Of a stretch of DNA of 64,000 nucleotides, positions 48,262 to 59,318 are shown piece after piece. Under the pieces are notes generated by a model. That model had not been told where the DNA came from. It did not search any database and saw nothing but the letters and a program-made list of their open reading frames with translations. Each line of letters begins with the position of its first letter. Position 1 is the stretch's first letter. This DNA comes from Dryococelus australis (Eukaryota > Arthropoda > Insecta > Phasmatodea > Phasmatidae): positions 227,920,424 to 227,984,423 of the forward strand of contig CM056993.1 of assembly GCA_029891345.1 (NCBI GenBank), in the 5' to 3' direction. The position numbers and the translations under genes are program-made.

Positions 48262-49292
48262 ATGAAAGATTCAGAGGACATTTCTAGAGTCAAATTACTC
48301 ATCGAAAAATACAGAAATTTTAAAAAGAATCATGAGACAGAATTTGAAAAAAAAAAAAAAAAATAAGAAAAAAGAGCTGCTATTAATTGACGAATTACGA
48401 AATATCGGAAAAAAAAAAAAAGTAGAACAAGGTAGTGAAGAAAATTAAAATTTAATAACTACTTTAGTTCCAGTAGCAATAAAATTTTTGATTATCCACC
48501 AACACCACAAGAATTATCTTTTGAAAGAGAATTATTCTCAAAATCGCCTAATTTAGAAGAGCACATGGGAATTGTACCCATAAAAAATTTACGTGTACGC
48601 ATCTGATTCTACTATAAATCTCGGAAAAGAAATTTAAAAAAATTTGTTAAAGCACTATATGATTTATGAGGATATGAGCATGATTTTTACATTGAAGATA
48701 CAGGAGTAATGTTAAATAATGAAAAACTATTTGTCAAAGGAAAAGAATATGAATTCACAGAATGGCTTTCTAATTTGTTAACAAAAAATTAACAATTAGA
48801 TCTTGAAGGTAACTAAACAGACCATGATTATGAAAATTCACCGAAATTATTTTATCACCAAATGCCGCATTGAAATAATATAAGCCTAATAAGCAAGTAA
48901 ACGCGAATAGAAGTTGGAAAGACAATCATATAATTAAACCAATCTGTGATAATTATATAATAGAATCTAGATCAAGGCCAAACACACCCAAAAGAATGAT
49001 TTCTCCAAGAACTCCTAGATTTAGAGAAGGTATAAAAAATACAATATTTTACCAAGAACATATTTGGAAGACTGATGTTAGAAAATTTATCTACAGATTG
49101 TTAATTATTCACGGCGAAGAAAATGCTGGGAATAAACATTATTACAATGAAAAAGTAAGCATGATGAATATGTTGAGCAATAAATTTTCTGAAATTGTTA
49201 TTAATAATCGAAAAGGAATTCCGTATCTTATAAAAGATTTAAATGTAATTCTGAACATCATGGTAAAGGTATTTATTATAAATAAGGCTTGA
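48262..49292 (+). pseudogene. Polinton B virion-type ORF of unknown role
   Basis: Starts MKDSEDISRVKLLIEKY, then low-complexity Lys-rich sequence, LSFERELFSKSPNLEE, MGIVPIKNLRVRI, KNLKKFVKALYDL-like sequence, DTGVMLNNEKLFVKGKEYEF, and a final 98-codon open stretch (48,996-49,292) with ENAGNKHYYNEKVSMMN and NNRKGIPYLIKDL. The lay-out (a short D..V..N...V.G..Y motif followed by Pro/Arg-rich and helical parts) resembles an uncharacterised conserved Maverick ORF. It is divergent from the capsid-like gene and missing in copy A. Several stops and A-run frameshifts disable it. Confidence 0.5.
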
Positions 49293-49313
49293 AACAAATA
49301 AATTTTATCTGAA

Positions 49314-49588
49314 ATGTATTTGCCTGGTTATAAGTATTGTGGACCATTTACAAAGTTAAACGAAAGGTTCGAAAGAGGTGACACAGGAATAAATAAATAA
49401 AATGAAGCATACAAATATTACAATGTTGCTTATAGAGATCACAAATATCAAGAGTCTATAGACATGAAGTTAACGAGATTATGTTAAATAAAGGTACTCC
49501 AAATGGTGAAAAAATTGCTTCTGTGGCCGTTGCTTCAACTATGTTTACAAAAATCAAATTTGGTTGGAGTATTAAAATGTTTAACTAA
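49314..49588 (+). pseudogene. Polinton B phospholipase-A2-like remnant
   Basis: MYLPGYKYCGPFTKLNERF keeps the YCGPxT Ca-loop block of parvovirus-type PLA2, and YYNVAYRDHKY lies where Cys-x-x-His-Asp should be. Here Cys, His and Asp are all replaced (Y-Y-N-V). A C-terminal part reads ASVAVASTMFTKIKFGWSIK. It is complementary to copy A, which lost the Gly-Pro but keeps Cys and His. Stops interrupt it. Confidence 0.65.
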
Positions 49589-49610
49589 ATATTTTTTTTT
49601 AACTCATAAA

Positions 49611-49960
49611 TGAAGATAACAAATATAACATTCGATATACACATTGATCAATTTTGAGATTTGGGTATAGACCATTATTTAAAAAAAATATCAAATTGAT
49701 AGAAAAAATAAAAAAATTGAAAGAAGGGAAAGCTTTCAAATTAACTTTATCAATACCAACAATCAATATTTTTACAAATTTTATTTTCTGTTTTAGGTAC
49801 ACTTGGTGTTTTAGCTGGTGGAGCTACTGCAATTTACAATTCTGTTGAACAAACTAGAAAAATATATAATTAGAAGAACAACAGCGACATAATATTGCAT
49901 TGGAAAATAAATCAGAAAGTTGCTTAGTTGAAAAAAAAGGGAGACCAAAAAAAATTGAAT
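49611..49960 (+). pseudogene. Polinton B hydrophobic virion-type protein
   Basis: Aligns with 41,585-41,960 of copy A: start MKITNITFDIHIDQF, Lys-rich middle, then in another frame a Gly/Ala-rich hydrophobic run (TLGVLAGGATAIYNSVEQTR) and a Lys-rich tail near 49,935. Lies directly before the protease. Role inferred as in copy A. Confidence 0.45.
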
Positions 49961-49974
49961 ATACCACCATATAT

Positions 49975-50345
49975 CTAATATCGATATAGAAAAATATGTA
50001 AAATGATTAAATATTAAAATTTTTAGAAATGTTTATATTATTGAAGAATAACGAAATAGAATGCACAAAAATGAATATGCTGTGTTTAATTTTAACATAT
50101 CAATACATCCTGGTACTCATTGGGTTTTTTGTTTTGAAGAAAATAGTAATATTTATCACTTTGATTCATTTGGAGCAAATATTACTACTAATTTAACTAA
50201 TTACTTAAAAAACAGAAATGTTTATTACAATGATAATCAAATTCGGAATTTTAAATCAGTTATATGTGAACATTTATGTTTAATGGTATTATCTTTTTTC
50301 GAATGGTTTTTATTTTCACAATATAATTTATTTGTAATTAAATGA
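49975..50345 (+). pseudogene. Polinton B adenovirus-type cysteine protease
   Basis: A 94-codon open stretch from 50,061 holds all three catalytic blocks: HPGTHWVFCFEENSN (His), YHFDSFG (Asp) and KSVICEHLCLMV (Cys). The N-terminal 30-40 residues lie in other frames upstream. Copy A has Glu at the acidic position, so B retains the canonical triad although the gene is 5'-broken. Confidence 0.85.
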
Positions 50346-51467
50346 CAGATATATTTCGGAAACCATTAACCAAATCTTTAAAAAAAAATTTGACACTAAT
50401 GCTTTTGATTTAAAAACAGATGTAGATTTAAAATACAAAACTATTGCTTCTGATTTTAAAAATGGATGAAAATTCAAGATATAAAACTATAATTTCTAAT
50501 TTTAAAAAAGATGTAGATTCAATATACAATATTATAGTTTCCGATTTTAAAAAAAATATGTAGATTCAAAATATAAAACTATTGCTTCTGATTTAAAAGA
50601 AGATTTATATTCAAATTACAATAGTTTTGTTTCTGCTTATGCTTTAAAAACAGATGTAGATTCGAGATACAAAACTGTTTTATCTATTACTTCATCTATA
50701 ATCTCTGTTTATGCAAAAAGCAGGTGTATATTCAAGATTCGATTCTATTGTTTCTGATTATGCAATGAAAAAGATGTAGATTCAAAATACAATACTATTG
50801 TTTCTGATTTAAATAAAGCTGTAGATTCAAAATACGATATAATTTCTTCTGCTTTGCAATATCAAATAAGAAATGTTTTTGCCTATACAAAAAATTTTGT
50901 TTCTCTTCAAAATTGTATAATTGCTTGTTTAGATAACCCTATAAACGAAAAAGATGGATCAAATAAAAGATTTTTTGAGAAAAAAAAATAGTTGATTTTG
51001 CATTTTAAAAGTATGTACATTCTAAATACAATACTATTGTTTCTTATTATGATTTAAAAACATATGCAGATTCAAGCTATAATATTATAGTTTCTGCTTT
51101 ATATGATCAACTCAGTAAAGTTTTGTTTATACAAAATATTACATTTCTATTCAAAATCATAGAATTAATCATATGGCTGATTCTACAGATGGAAAATATG
51201 TGGTCAATGAAAGACTTTTGATAAAGAAATAACTGATAAATTGCAAAATTTAAACTAATAGTTTTGAATTATTGTGTTACACTTGTTAACTCAAAAGCTG
51301 AAAAAAGCAAAGAAGATTCTAATATTAAGTTAGATATTAAATTACAAAATTTAAACCAAACTGCTGTGAATTATTGTGATACACTTGTTAACTCTAAAGT
51401 TGAAGAAAAATCCTATATATTTTATATGCGTGCAAAGTGGGATAAATATTTAAATTTGTTGTCTTAA
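50342..51467 (+). pseudogene. Polinton B fibre-like 15-residue repeat protein
   Basis: ATG at 50,342 (MTDIFRKPLTKSLKK). From about 50,405 a 45-bp unit repeats about ten times; its consensus reads DFKKDVDSKYKTIVS per 15 residues. The unit conserves Asp-x-x-x-Tyr and a hydrophobic pair with 15-residue spacing, compatible with a trimeric coiled coil or shaft. The C-terminal part has two copies of NYC(V/D)TLVNSK. Frame changes are frequent. A receptor-binding fibre is the likely role because it follows the protease in the virion block, but no knob domain is recognisable. Confidence 0.6.
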
Positions 51468-51491
51468 ATAATTGCAATAATTTTATCTCTT

Positions 51492-51701
51492 ATGATCGGT
51501 TCTACTGTCTATAAAATAATGGCTGATGAACCTACTTTATATACTAGTAATTTGGATGTTTATAAGAATTGTAATACAAAAATAGACTACAGTAAGCAGA
51601 TTGATGTTATTGGGCACAGTATTTTAACTTTAAAGAAAAAAAAACATAAACAAGATGGAATGTTGACTACAATAGGTATATTTGTAAAATATAAAGATTG
51701 A
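51492..51701 (+). CDS. Small Polinton B ORF, unknown
   Basis: An intact 69-codon frame beginning MIGSTVYKIMADEPTLYTSN and ending in a Lys-rich region (KKKKHKQDG). No membrane segment or Cys cluster. It lies between the fibre-like gene and the small Cys-containing ORF on the same strand. It could be a real small virion gene or the end of a longer decayed frame. Confidence 0.4.
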   Translation: MIGSTVYKIMADEPTLYTSNLDVYKNCNTKIDYSKQIDVIGHSILTLKKKKHKQDGMLTTIGIFVKYKD

Positions 51702-51722
51702 CTATATATTTTTTACTATTAA

Positions 51723-51860
51723 ATGGAGAATACTTGTTGTTTGAAGTGTAAGAAAATCACCAAAGTAGTAATATAAAATGAAAATACAAAACATGAACTA
51801 TTAATTCAGAAAAATAAAAGTTCTATATGCAATTCTAATAAATTAACAATAAAAATAATG
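51723..51860 (+). pseudogene. Small Cys-pair ORF, Polinton B
   Basis: ATG at 51,723: MENTCCLKCKKITKVV, one stop, then NENTKHELLIQKNKSSICNS. A Cys-x-x-Cys pair near the N-terminus plus a later Cys and a Lys-rich middle suggests a small zinc-binding or core protein of the type often placed next to the integrase in Polintons. Too short to assign. Confidence 0.45.
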
Positions 51861-51869
51861 CCCAATGTA

Positions 51870-54254
51870 AGAGAAGGCAAGAAGAAATTTCCCCAGAAGA
51901 AAAGTAATATCATATGGAATTGATGATTTATAGCAAATTGATCATGTTGAGATGGACACTGGAAATTTAGAAAGGAAAACAAGTATAAACAATATCAACA
52001 AATATACTATGACAATAATAGATTTTTTTTCAAAATATGCATTTGTAATACCTATAAATTATTAAACACCTAAAAATGTAGCAAATTCTTTAGAATGTAT
52101 GTTCATAAAAAAAAAACCCATGTAATATTCAGTGACAATGTGTCAGAATTTTATGTTAAAATATTTATTGAACTTACGAAAAAATATAATATCAATCATT
52201 ATTCTGTATTCAGTGAACTTAAAGCCAGTGTTGTAGAAAGATATAATCGTAAGATGAAGAATAAAAAGTGGGAAAAATATGCATTAAATGGTAATAATAA
52301 ATGGGTTAGTATAATGATGCTGTGGAGTGGGATGGCATGAGGTCAATTGTAAACAGGAAGCAGTAATGACTTGGCGACACATTGGGAAGTCAATTTGACC
52401 ACTGTCATCGCTTGGAAAAAGGGTTGGTTGTGGTTACAAGGATGGTGAACAATTTGGGAGGAGACTGGTTTGGAAATTATTACCTGGTTGGCGCTAGATA
52501 TCGCCATGGTGGCATTAATGATGATGATGGGGTAGAGCTCAAATCTCCTTGGCTCACACGGGGTGCTGCAGGCCGATCATCTGGCCAAACTTTTCCACGA
52601 CGATCTTGCTGCTGATCGCCGTGTACGGGGCCTAGTTTGTTTGTTAAACGAGGGGCTCTTTGGGCAGTCCAATCGCCGCATGGTATAGCATATTATTGAA
52701 AAATGCTTTGATCGGCGCAATCAGACTACCTACTTGTGGACTGTTTGGGCCAACTACAAGCCCATAAATGCTTAACATTAACACTTTAAAATATGCTGCA
52801 GCACACATGAGAATAAATAATCACCCTTGACAATTCACATAACACTTGCATAGAAAATGGCAGGTTTAAGGGTCCGTGCACTGAAATGCCTATCAGCGAC
52901 TGTAATAAAATGCACTTTATCACTACATGCTATGTATTTGGTGACTATACAGTTCCTCCAGGAGAACAACTGACAATGATTGCTCACTTTTAGCCTGCGA
53001 TGAAGGCTAAACTGATAAAAGAGCTTTAAGCTATGTGAACATTAAGTGTGCTGTTGAGTTTACAAACTCCCCAGGCGATGCAATTCCTGGGGTGGCGAGG
53101 GGGAGTATCCTGGACAGCAGGAAACAAAAACCTTCCAAAGATTTATGCTATTGCAGAAGAATTACCGGTTATGAAGAAGTTGAGACTGTCCGGGCAGAAA
53201 ACGCAACCGTGAATCCCATTCCAACCTCCCCCTCTGGCGTGACTTGCTGACTGACTTGTTGCCATGATAGAGGGATCTACTTGCACACGTGGAAGAACTT
53301 CTACTGTTACATTGTGGCAAATGATACTTAAAACCCTGCAGAATCACATGAAACAAATATAACTCCAGGCCTATATCTGTAACATGGTGGAGTAAGGTGG
53401 GAAAAACACTAATGGGGGTTAGAAAAAACATTTATGAAAAACACAACATTGCAAAAACAAAACCACAACTAGTAGCATGAGGGTTTTCCATGCATATCAT
53501 CTCTGCTTCCTGTACATGTGTCCTTTACATATGTCCCAAAAATTCCCTTGAAAATGTTTAAGAACCCTTTTTTATGCATACTACACATATTTGTGTATCA
53601 CTCTGCCCTTGTCCCAGACTGCTCAGCGCATGTGGTGTTGCACCACTTACAGTTTCCTGCACTTGCATTCGCTTGCACTGCTCCTGCACTGCATGCCACT
53701 AAATACACATTCGCTGGTGATAACATGTCGAGTGCAGTTGTGTGCTGCTCTGGGGAACTGGTTGACATGATGAATGGCCTAAGGTGGGGAGCAACACATG
53801 TCAATTATAGATGATTTAGTCAAAGAATACAACAATACAAAACATAGAACTATTGACATGAATCGAATTGAAATAAATTAATATGAAAAATAAAAAAATT
53901 AAGACAACAAGATTTTGCAAATATGTTTACTAAACCGAAATGTAAAGTTCACAATGTTGTCCATGTTAACCAAATAAACGAATTTTTAAAAAGAATGACA
54001 CTTCTAATTGGACAACGGCATTGTTTACTATTTTTGAGGGTTTAAATTATTATGTGCCAACTTACAAACAGAAAGATATCAAGGGAAAATAAATAAAAGG
54101 TAATTTTTATGAATACAAAATTACTGAAACTAACTATCCTAATTAGTATTTGGGTGAAAGAGATTTAAAACCTAAAGGCAATAAAATGAATGCAAAATGG
54201 TTAGGATATACCAATTATCAAAACTTCTCGATTAATAAAACAGAGGTTTTTTAA
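51870..54254 (+). pseudogene. Polinton B retrovirus-like integrase, split
   Basis: DDE integrase that would insert the element and make 6-bp duplications. Core blocks: YGIDDL.QIDHVEMD with the first Asp (about 51,915-51,957), SKYAFVIPI (about 52,035), FSDNVSEFYVK with the second Asp (about 52,130) and KASVVERYNRKMK with the Glu (about 52,222-52,260). A 1,492-bp insertion (52,319-53,810) follows; the frame resumes with DDLVKEYNNTKHRTID (53,811). The C-terminus has DLKPKGNKMNAKWLGY...FSINKTEVF, a chromo-like end, stopping at 54,254. The N-terminal zinc-binding part is missing or unrecognisable. Besides the insertion there are stops and frame changes. Confidence 0.85.
52319..53810. mobile_element. 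1.49 kb insertion in the integrase gene
   Basis: GC-richer than its surroundings and bounded by ATGAT on both sides (52,314-52,318 and 53,811-53,815), a likely 5-bp duplication. It has no evident terminal inverted repeats or poly-A. Open frames inside (for example 53,035-53,250 and 53,518-53,814) have no motif I recognise. The element type is unknown. Confidence 0.75.
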
Positions 54255-54299
54255 TTTTAAATATTTTTCTGTAATTTGTATTTTCAAAATATTATATTT

Positions 54300-55011
54300 T
54301 ATTTAAATGCAATACAATTCTATCGACCACATAGGCTATTTTCAAATCTATTTCATCTGGATTAAATCTTATAAGTTTTATAACTTAATGGAATCTCTAA
54401 ATACTTTTGCCTTTCTATTTTATAAATAGCACCTCTATCTTTATGGTTGAATTCACCACATTCAATAGTTAATTTTAGATCACGAAAATATAAATATATT
54501 TTTAACAGTCAATAGTCTGTTGCTGGTTATAATTTAAATGTTAAAAATATTTAATGATATGGGAGTAATATTTTGTTTCTTTTTTTCATAAAAGTTTATG
54601 TTTAAATTAAGCCAGTTAGAAATATTTTTATCAGTGATTTCTTGGCTGTTCTAGGTTTTGCCAATAGTTGTGTTAATCCTTTTTTATTGATATAAACTGC
54701 TACACCATTATAATATTTATTAAAATTTTTAAGAAGTGCTTTCACTTAATTGCCAGTATATTAATTTTTTCTTTATGATTTTATAAATATTTCTATGGTT
54801 TGCACTAACATGTTTTTTGATTGTGGCTTTGGTATCCTTATATTCTAAAATTTGGGCAATATTTTTTCCTCTAAATCAAGGCTCATTATTAACATATAAT
54901 ACAACAATTCATTTTTCATTAAATTCAAATTATTTAAATTAAATGATGTATCAATACATTACCATTTCCTAGTTTTAAGTTCTCTAATTCTTTAGCTAGA
55001 GATTCAGCCAT
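54300..55011 (-). pseudogene. Polinton B BRO-N-like / endonuclease-like ORF
   Basis: Starts MAESLAKELENLKLGNGNV (ATG ending at 55,011). In a second frame comes FRGKNIAQILEYKDTKATIK, a clear BRO-N (Bro/prophage-antirepressor) DNA-binding block, then VSANHRNIYKI and YYNGVAVYINKKGLTQLLAK. After a decayed middle the C-terminal part reads IECGEFNHKDRGAIYKIERQ and then an Asn-Pro-Asp region. This acidic block looks like the nuclease-like C-terminal domain found with MSV199/BRO proteins in large DNA viruses. A gene of this kind could regulate expression. Frameshifts and stops abolish it. Confidence 0.6.
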
Positions 55012-56200
55012 CTTGTAACTAGGAAAATATGTTTTTATTAATATTCTTTTCAATAAGGAAATACAAAATTCAAGGAAAAATAAAATTAAAGAATAGACCA
55101 AATTCATTGAAAAATGTAGACTTTTGCTGTGTATTTAAAGGCATCCCTTCCATAGGTATACCTTTAAGTTCAGAATATCAACATTTTTAAAACTACAAAA
55201 GGTTTCCAGATGCTTCTATCGTGCCAGTGACCTTCATTATGGGGTTACAAATATTCCTATTGTTCCAGTACCCCAATTTTTTTCACTTTCGAGCCTTATT
55301 TTAGCATCTACAAAACACCAGTGGAGAAACCCCTCACCTCTCCACTTGGCTGGCCAATTTTTTTTTAGTGGAGATGTGAAGGCTTTATTTTATATATTTT
55401 TTAAATTTTTTGGGGTCCCTTTCATATGGTATAGGTGCCTTACACCATATGAGAAACACCAGCCATACTTCAGTTATATTGCAAATGTAGCATTGAGACT
55501 AATTTTCTGGTACTTCAGGTTTACAATTTAATTTGCATCAATACTAATACATTGCTGTATGAGCATGAGCAATGAAATTTTTTTAGCTCAAATTTTGAAT
55601 GACTTAGCTGATAATTTAATAGTGTGGGCACCCTCACATGGTTAAATTATTCTTTTCACTCAGGGATTCGATCCCAGAAATCTTGAGTCTGAAGTTGGAC
55701 GTCTTGCCAACTGAGCCATGGTACAAGATGAGCAAGACGATGATTATAGATCTCTATGTGGCGAGATACTTGACAAGATGATTTTTAATATTCTTATTGC
55801 GAGTCAGCCGAGTGTTCACGGCACCACACCACAGCTATATAGAAGCACCAACTTTTCCCTCCCCCACAAGTAGATAACAACACTCTACACCTGTTTTTTC
55901 CAGTTGCTAGTAGATAGCACAGCAGTCGTGGAAAGAATATAGGGAAAACTCATATACAGTTCACAAGACAGAGTTAGTTTATGAAATCTTTAATCTTGGT
56001 TATGAACTTCCCATTATTCTTTTTTCTATCAAAGCTAATGTCATAAAATTCTTTTCTTTATTCCAACAATTTGCAGAAATCACTTTAAATTTGTCATAAG
56101 TCATGTCCCTACAAATAAAATAAATATAGTATATAAATATATTATAAATAAATATATAATATATAATATATTATAAATTAATATATTATAAATATATTTC
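55012..56200. other. Polinton B spacer with a tRNA-like segment
   Basis: No gene recognised. At 55,657-55,724 (minus) a tRNA-like head appears: ATGGCTCAGTTGGCAAG (A box) and GGGATCGAATCCC (B box). It does not fold into a complete tRNA by eye, so it is more likely the head of a different SINE family or a decayed tRNA. A (TA)-rich tract lies at 56,118-56,206. Confidence 0.45.
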
Positions 56201-56209
56201 AAGTTCATG

Positions 56210-56740
56210 TAATCTTGTCTAAATATACACAGAAAATTCATATTATCCCTTACCAATTCCTTTTGTACTTATGAATCAGTTTGTGTTTAATAAAATACAT
56301 CTGTATTCTTGTGTCGCCGTATAGAAAGATATTCAAGACTCGCATCTTGATTGTCTAAAATGACATCATCAAATACAGCAAAGGAATTATTTTCACAACA
56401 CTCAAAGAGAATCATATCATCATTATTGTGAAAAAAGTAACCAATGTTTGCTTTAAGTGTTTTTGATAACTCATCAAAATCATTTTGGTACTGAATATAT
56501 CTTGGTTGATTTAAACTTTTTGAAGAAACATAGAATTTATAAAAATGAAGCTATCCTGTGTTATAAATGAAATTTATCATCAAATTGGTTTATACATACT
56601 TACTCAGACTTACTATAATTGCTCTTACATTATCAGGCAAACGTTCACCATTATTTTTATACTTCACATTTTGTTTGGTAATTAAAAAACCGAAACTCCA
56701 ATCAATTTTTTCATTTAATAAGCAAATATTTTAGAGTTTA
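56210..56740 (-). pseudogene. Polinton B genome-packaging ATPase remnant
   Basis: FtsK/HerA-type packaging ATPase, which would pump DNA into capsids. Minus-strand blocks: IDWSFGFLITKQ, LPDNVRAIIVSLSKYV (where the P-loop should be; the Gly-x4-Gly-Lys-Thr residues are not intact), TNLMINFIYN, YVSSKSLNQPRYIQYQNDF, the Walker B-like FAVFDDVILDN, and RRHKNTDVFY followed by QKELVRDNMN, the sensor/arginine-finger region. The gene has at least three stops. Divergently placed against the penton-like gene. Confidence 0.75.
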
Positions 56741-56764
56741 TAAAAGGATAATAAAGTGTTTAAG

Positions 56765-57491
56765 TTAACAAACAGTTGTTTTGTACTTAATAAGAAACTT
56801 CCCTATTATATAATTCATCTAAATAAATGGATTGCATTGATTAGTATTCATGCAAAATTTGTATCACCTAATATAGAAAACAATACTATAAAGACAATTG
56901 AAAAATTGAGTGTTGTTGTTCATTAAAATGAAGTTATAACTATTCCTAGATGCCAATATGATATTGAATCGTTAAAAGAAACTATACATTTATTTGTACC
57001 ATTTGGAACTAATAAAATTTAATTCACATCAGACAATGTGAATAACAGAATATCGATTAAATCTAATGTTGATATTAAATTTGGTGACCAATCCTCCAAT
57101 ATTCTTGGGTTTGAATTAAATATGACTGTTGAAACAGAAAAAATTGTGGTAGTACTAACTGGCCACATTTTAATCCCTTAAAAAATATATATGTTTACTG
57201 TAATTTGGCATAGGATATGTTCATAAAATATGATTACTCTAATCATTTAGAAACTGATATAATTGCTACTTTTCAATCAAATATCATGTTGGGTTTTAGA
57301 GAGTATATTATTTATGAGCAGGCATATTCAATTTTTTTATCAAAAATAAAAATGAACAGTTTAATCATATTGTTGTAGAAATTATAAATTGAAAATATAA
57401 TAATAAACAAATTGATTTTAATGGCGCGGATATCGATGTTGTTTTAGAAACTAAAACTGTTAAAAATATTACAGATTTTATGGATCTATAA
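56765..57491 (+). pseudogene. Polinton B penton-like minor capsid remnant
   Basis: Read mostly in one frame: KKLPYYIIHLNKW (where the family has a 'Y-x-I-x-L' strand), NTIKTIEKLSVVV, YDIESLKETIHLF, NNRISIKSNVDIKFGDQSSN followed by ILGFELN, and at the C-terminus DFNGADIDVVLETKTVKNIT ending with a stop at 57,491. The SIKSNVDI...ILGFE block is characteristic of the Polinton penton/minor capsid (single jelly roll). Four or more stops and one frame change occur. It is convergent with the polymerase. Confidence 0.7.
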
Positions 57492-57539
57492 AATGTAAAT
57501 AGAATATAATAAAGAATAAAATAAATATAAAATATTGGT

Positions 57540-59245
57540 TTAGTATCCCCATGGTAATATATCTATAATATTATGTTTTTCATTTGATATCATATGTTTG
57601 CCATAGTTAAAATTAAATTCCTTAGCCATAAACTTATTCACCAAATTTTTTTATTATCTCTTGATATCTTATTGTTTTTATAATCACATTTTTCTTTTCT
57701 TTTTTGTACTAAAACACCCATCGATTTAATATTCAATTGTAAGTAATTTTTGTGATTTAGAGTGAATCCTTTAATTTTGTAACTTGTTTTCCTAAAAATG
57801 TTTTATAACCACAACTTTTTGGCCCTGTATTTATCCAATTTTTACCATAATCTTTTTTTCCAAATAGGTCTGTCCATTCACCAAGCATACAAACTGTTTT
57901 AACAGTATTTTTACCATGTCAATGTAAACTACACTATCTGTATCATAATTTACTACTTTATCACCTAATTTACTAAACATATATTATAATTTTAATTGTG
58001 CATTTGATGTGGTCAAATTTGCTATAAATACATTTGTTGCAGTGATATCTTGTACATTGTAATTATATTAAACTTCAACTTTTTTGTCAATAAAATAAAC
58101 GATTTAATTTATATTTACATTATTGTCCAATAGCAATTCGTATGAACCATGTGGAACAGTAATATATTCTGTTTATATCAAATTTTGTCTCTGTCCACTT
58201 TTCCTGAAAGTGAATGCTTCCCTGGATTTTGTTCAATATTTTCGATGTTTAAATCGATATTTTGTTCTTTTTTTTATAATGCGAATATAATCTTCTTTTG
58301 ATTTATATTCGTATTTCACAAGGGATGCTTTCTAATTTAATTTTCATAAACGTTTTAATATAATTTCTGAACATATTATTACTTTTTGGTTCGAAATGAT
58401 AAACGTCATGTATTTAAAAAATTTGTAACCTTATTCGATAGTTTTATTTAATTCTAATATAATCCATGTTCCATTTAATGCTCTTTTTCCATTACTTTGT
58501 TTACATTCTCCTTTTTTCTGTACAACACATTTTGAACATATAGTAAAAAATATTTTCTGTTGTTTAATTGGTAGTTCTATATGACATAAATTTTGTGGTT
58601 GGTAAATTTTACATTTGCTCTATCCAAACCAATTTTCGTCGTAAATTTTGGTGTTAAATATTTAAATTGAATGACCAACTGGATAATAATCATGAAACAT
58701 CAATGTTGTATGAAAACTACATATATCTATATATCTTAATGGTTATGCTAAAACTTTTAATTTTGTAGCATTTGCTCTAGCACCAAAAAATTTATCTCTA
58801 GGCTGTAATGGTTCTGTTATATTTTTTGTTTTTTTTCTAAATTGTTTTTGTACGAGATCGATTTTTTCCATTTCCCAGCCCATTTTTCCCTTACTTTGTA
58901 ACCATCTCGTCTTAAAATTGTCGTTCGATTGTTTGTTCTAATAAGCAAATCATCCATACTTTCATTATTTCAATTATTTATTGTGTCTGGTGAATAACAA
59001 CCTGGACAACCCTGCCAAAAACAACCATGACATTGATATATTGTTCTAGTTTTATCATCATAATCCTTTGCTCTACAAATAGTAACTTCTCCACTATTTA
59101 ATGCATGTTGAGCATTTGGAAGTGTATTTATCCACGAAATTGATTCTTTACTAAACATTGCTTTTTTATTTTCTTTAACTACAGCAATAGTATCTGATTT
59201 ACGAAAATTTGTATCTATAAACAGCCATACAAATACTCGCTAGTG

Positions 59246-59318
<73 letters not shown>

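Noticed and set aside
50405..50880. CRISPR-like regular 45-bp repeats
   Set aside because: The repeats are contiguous without unique spacers and encode a periodic protein; the context is a eukaryotic Polinton.
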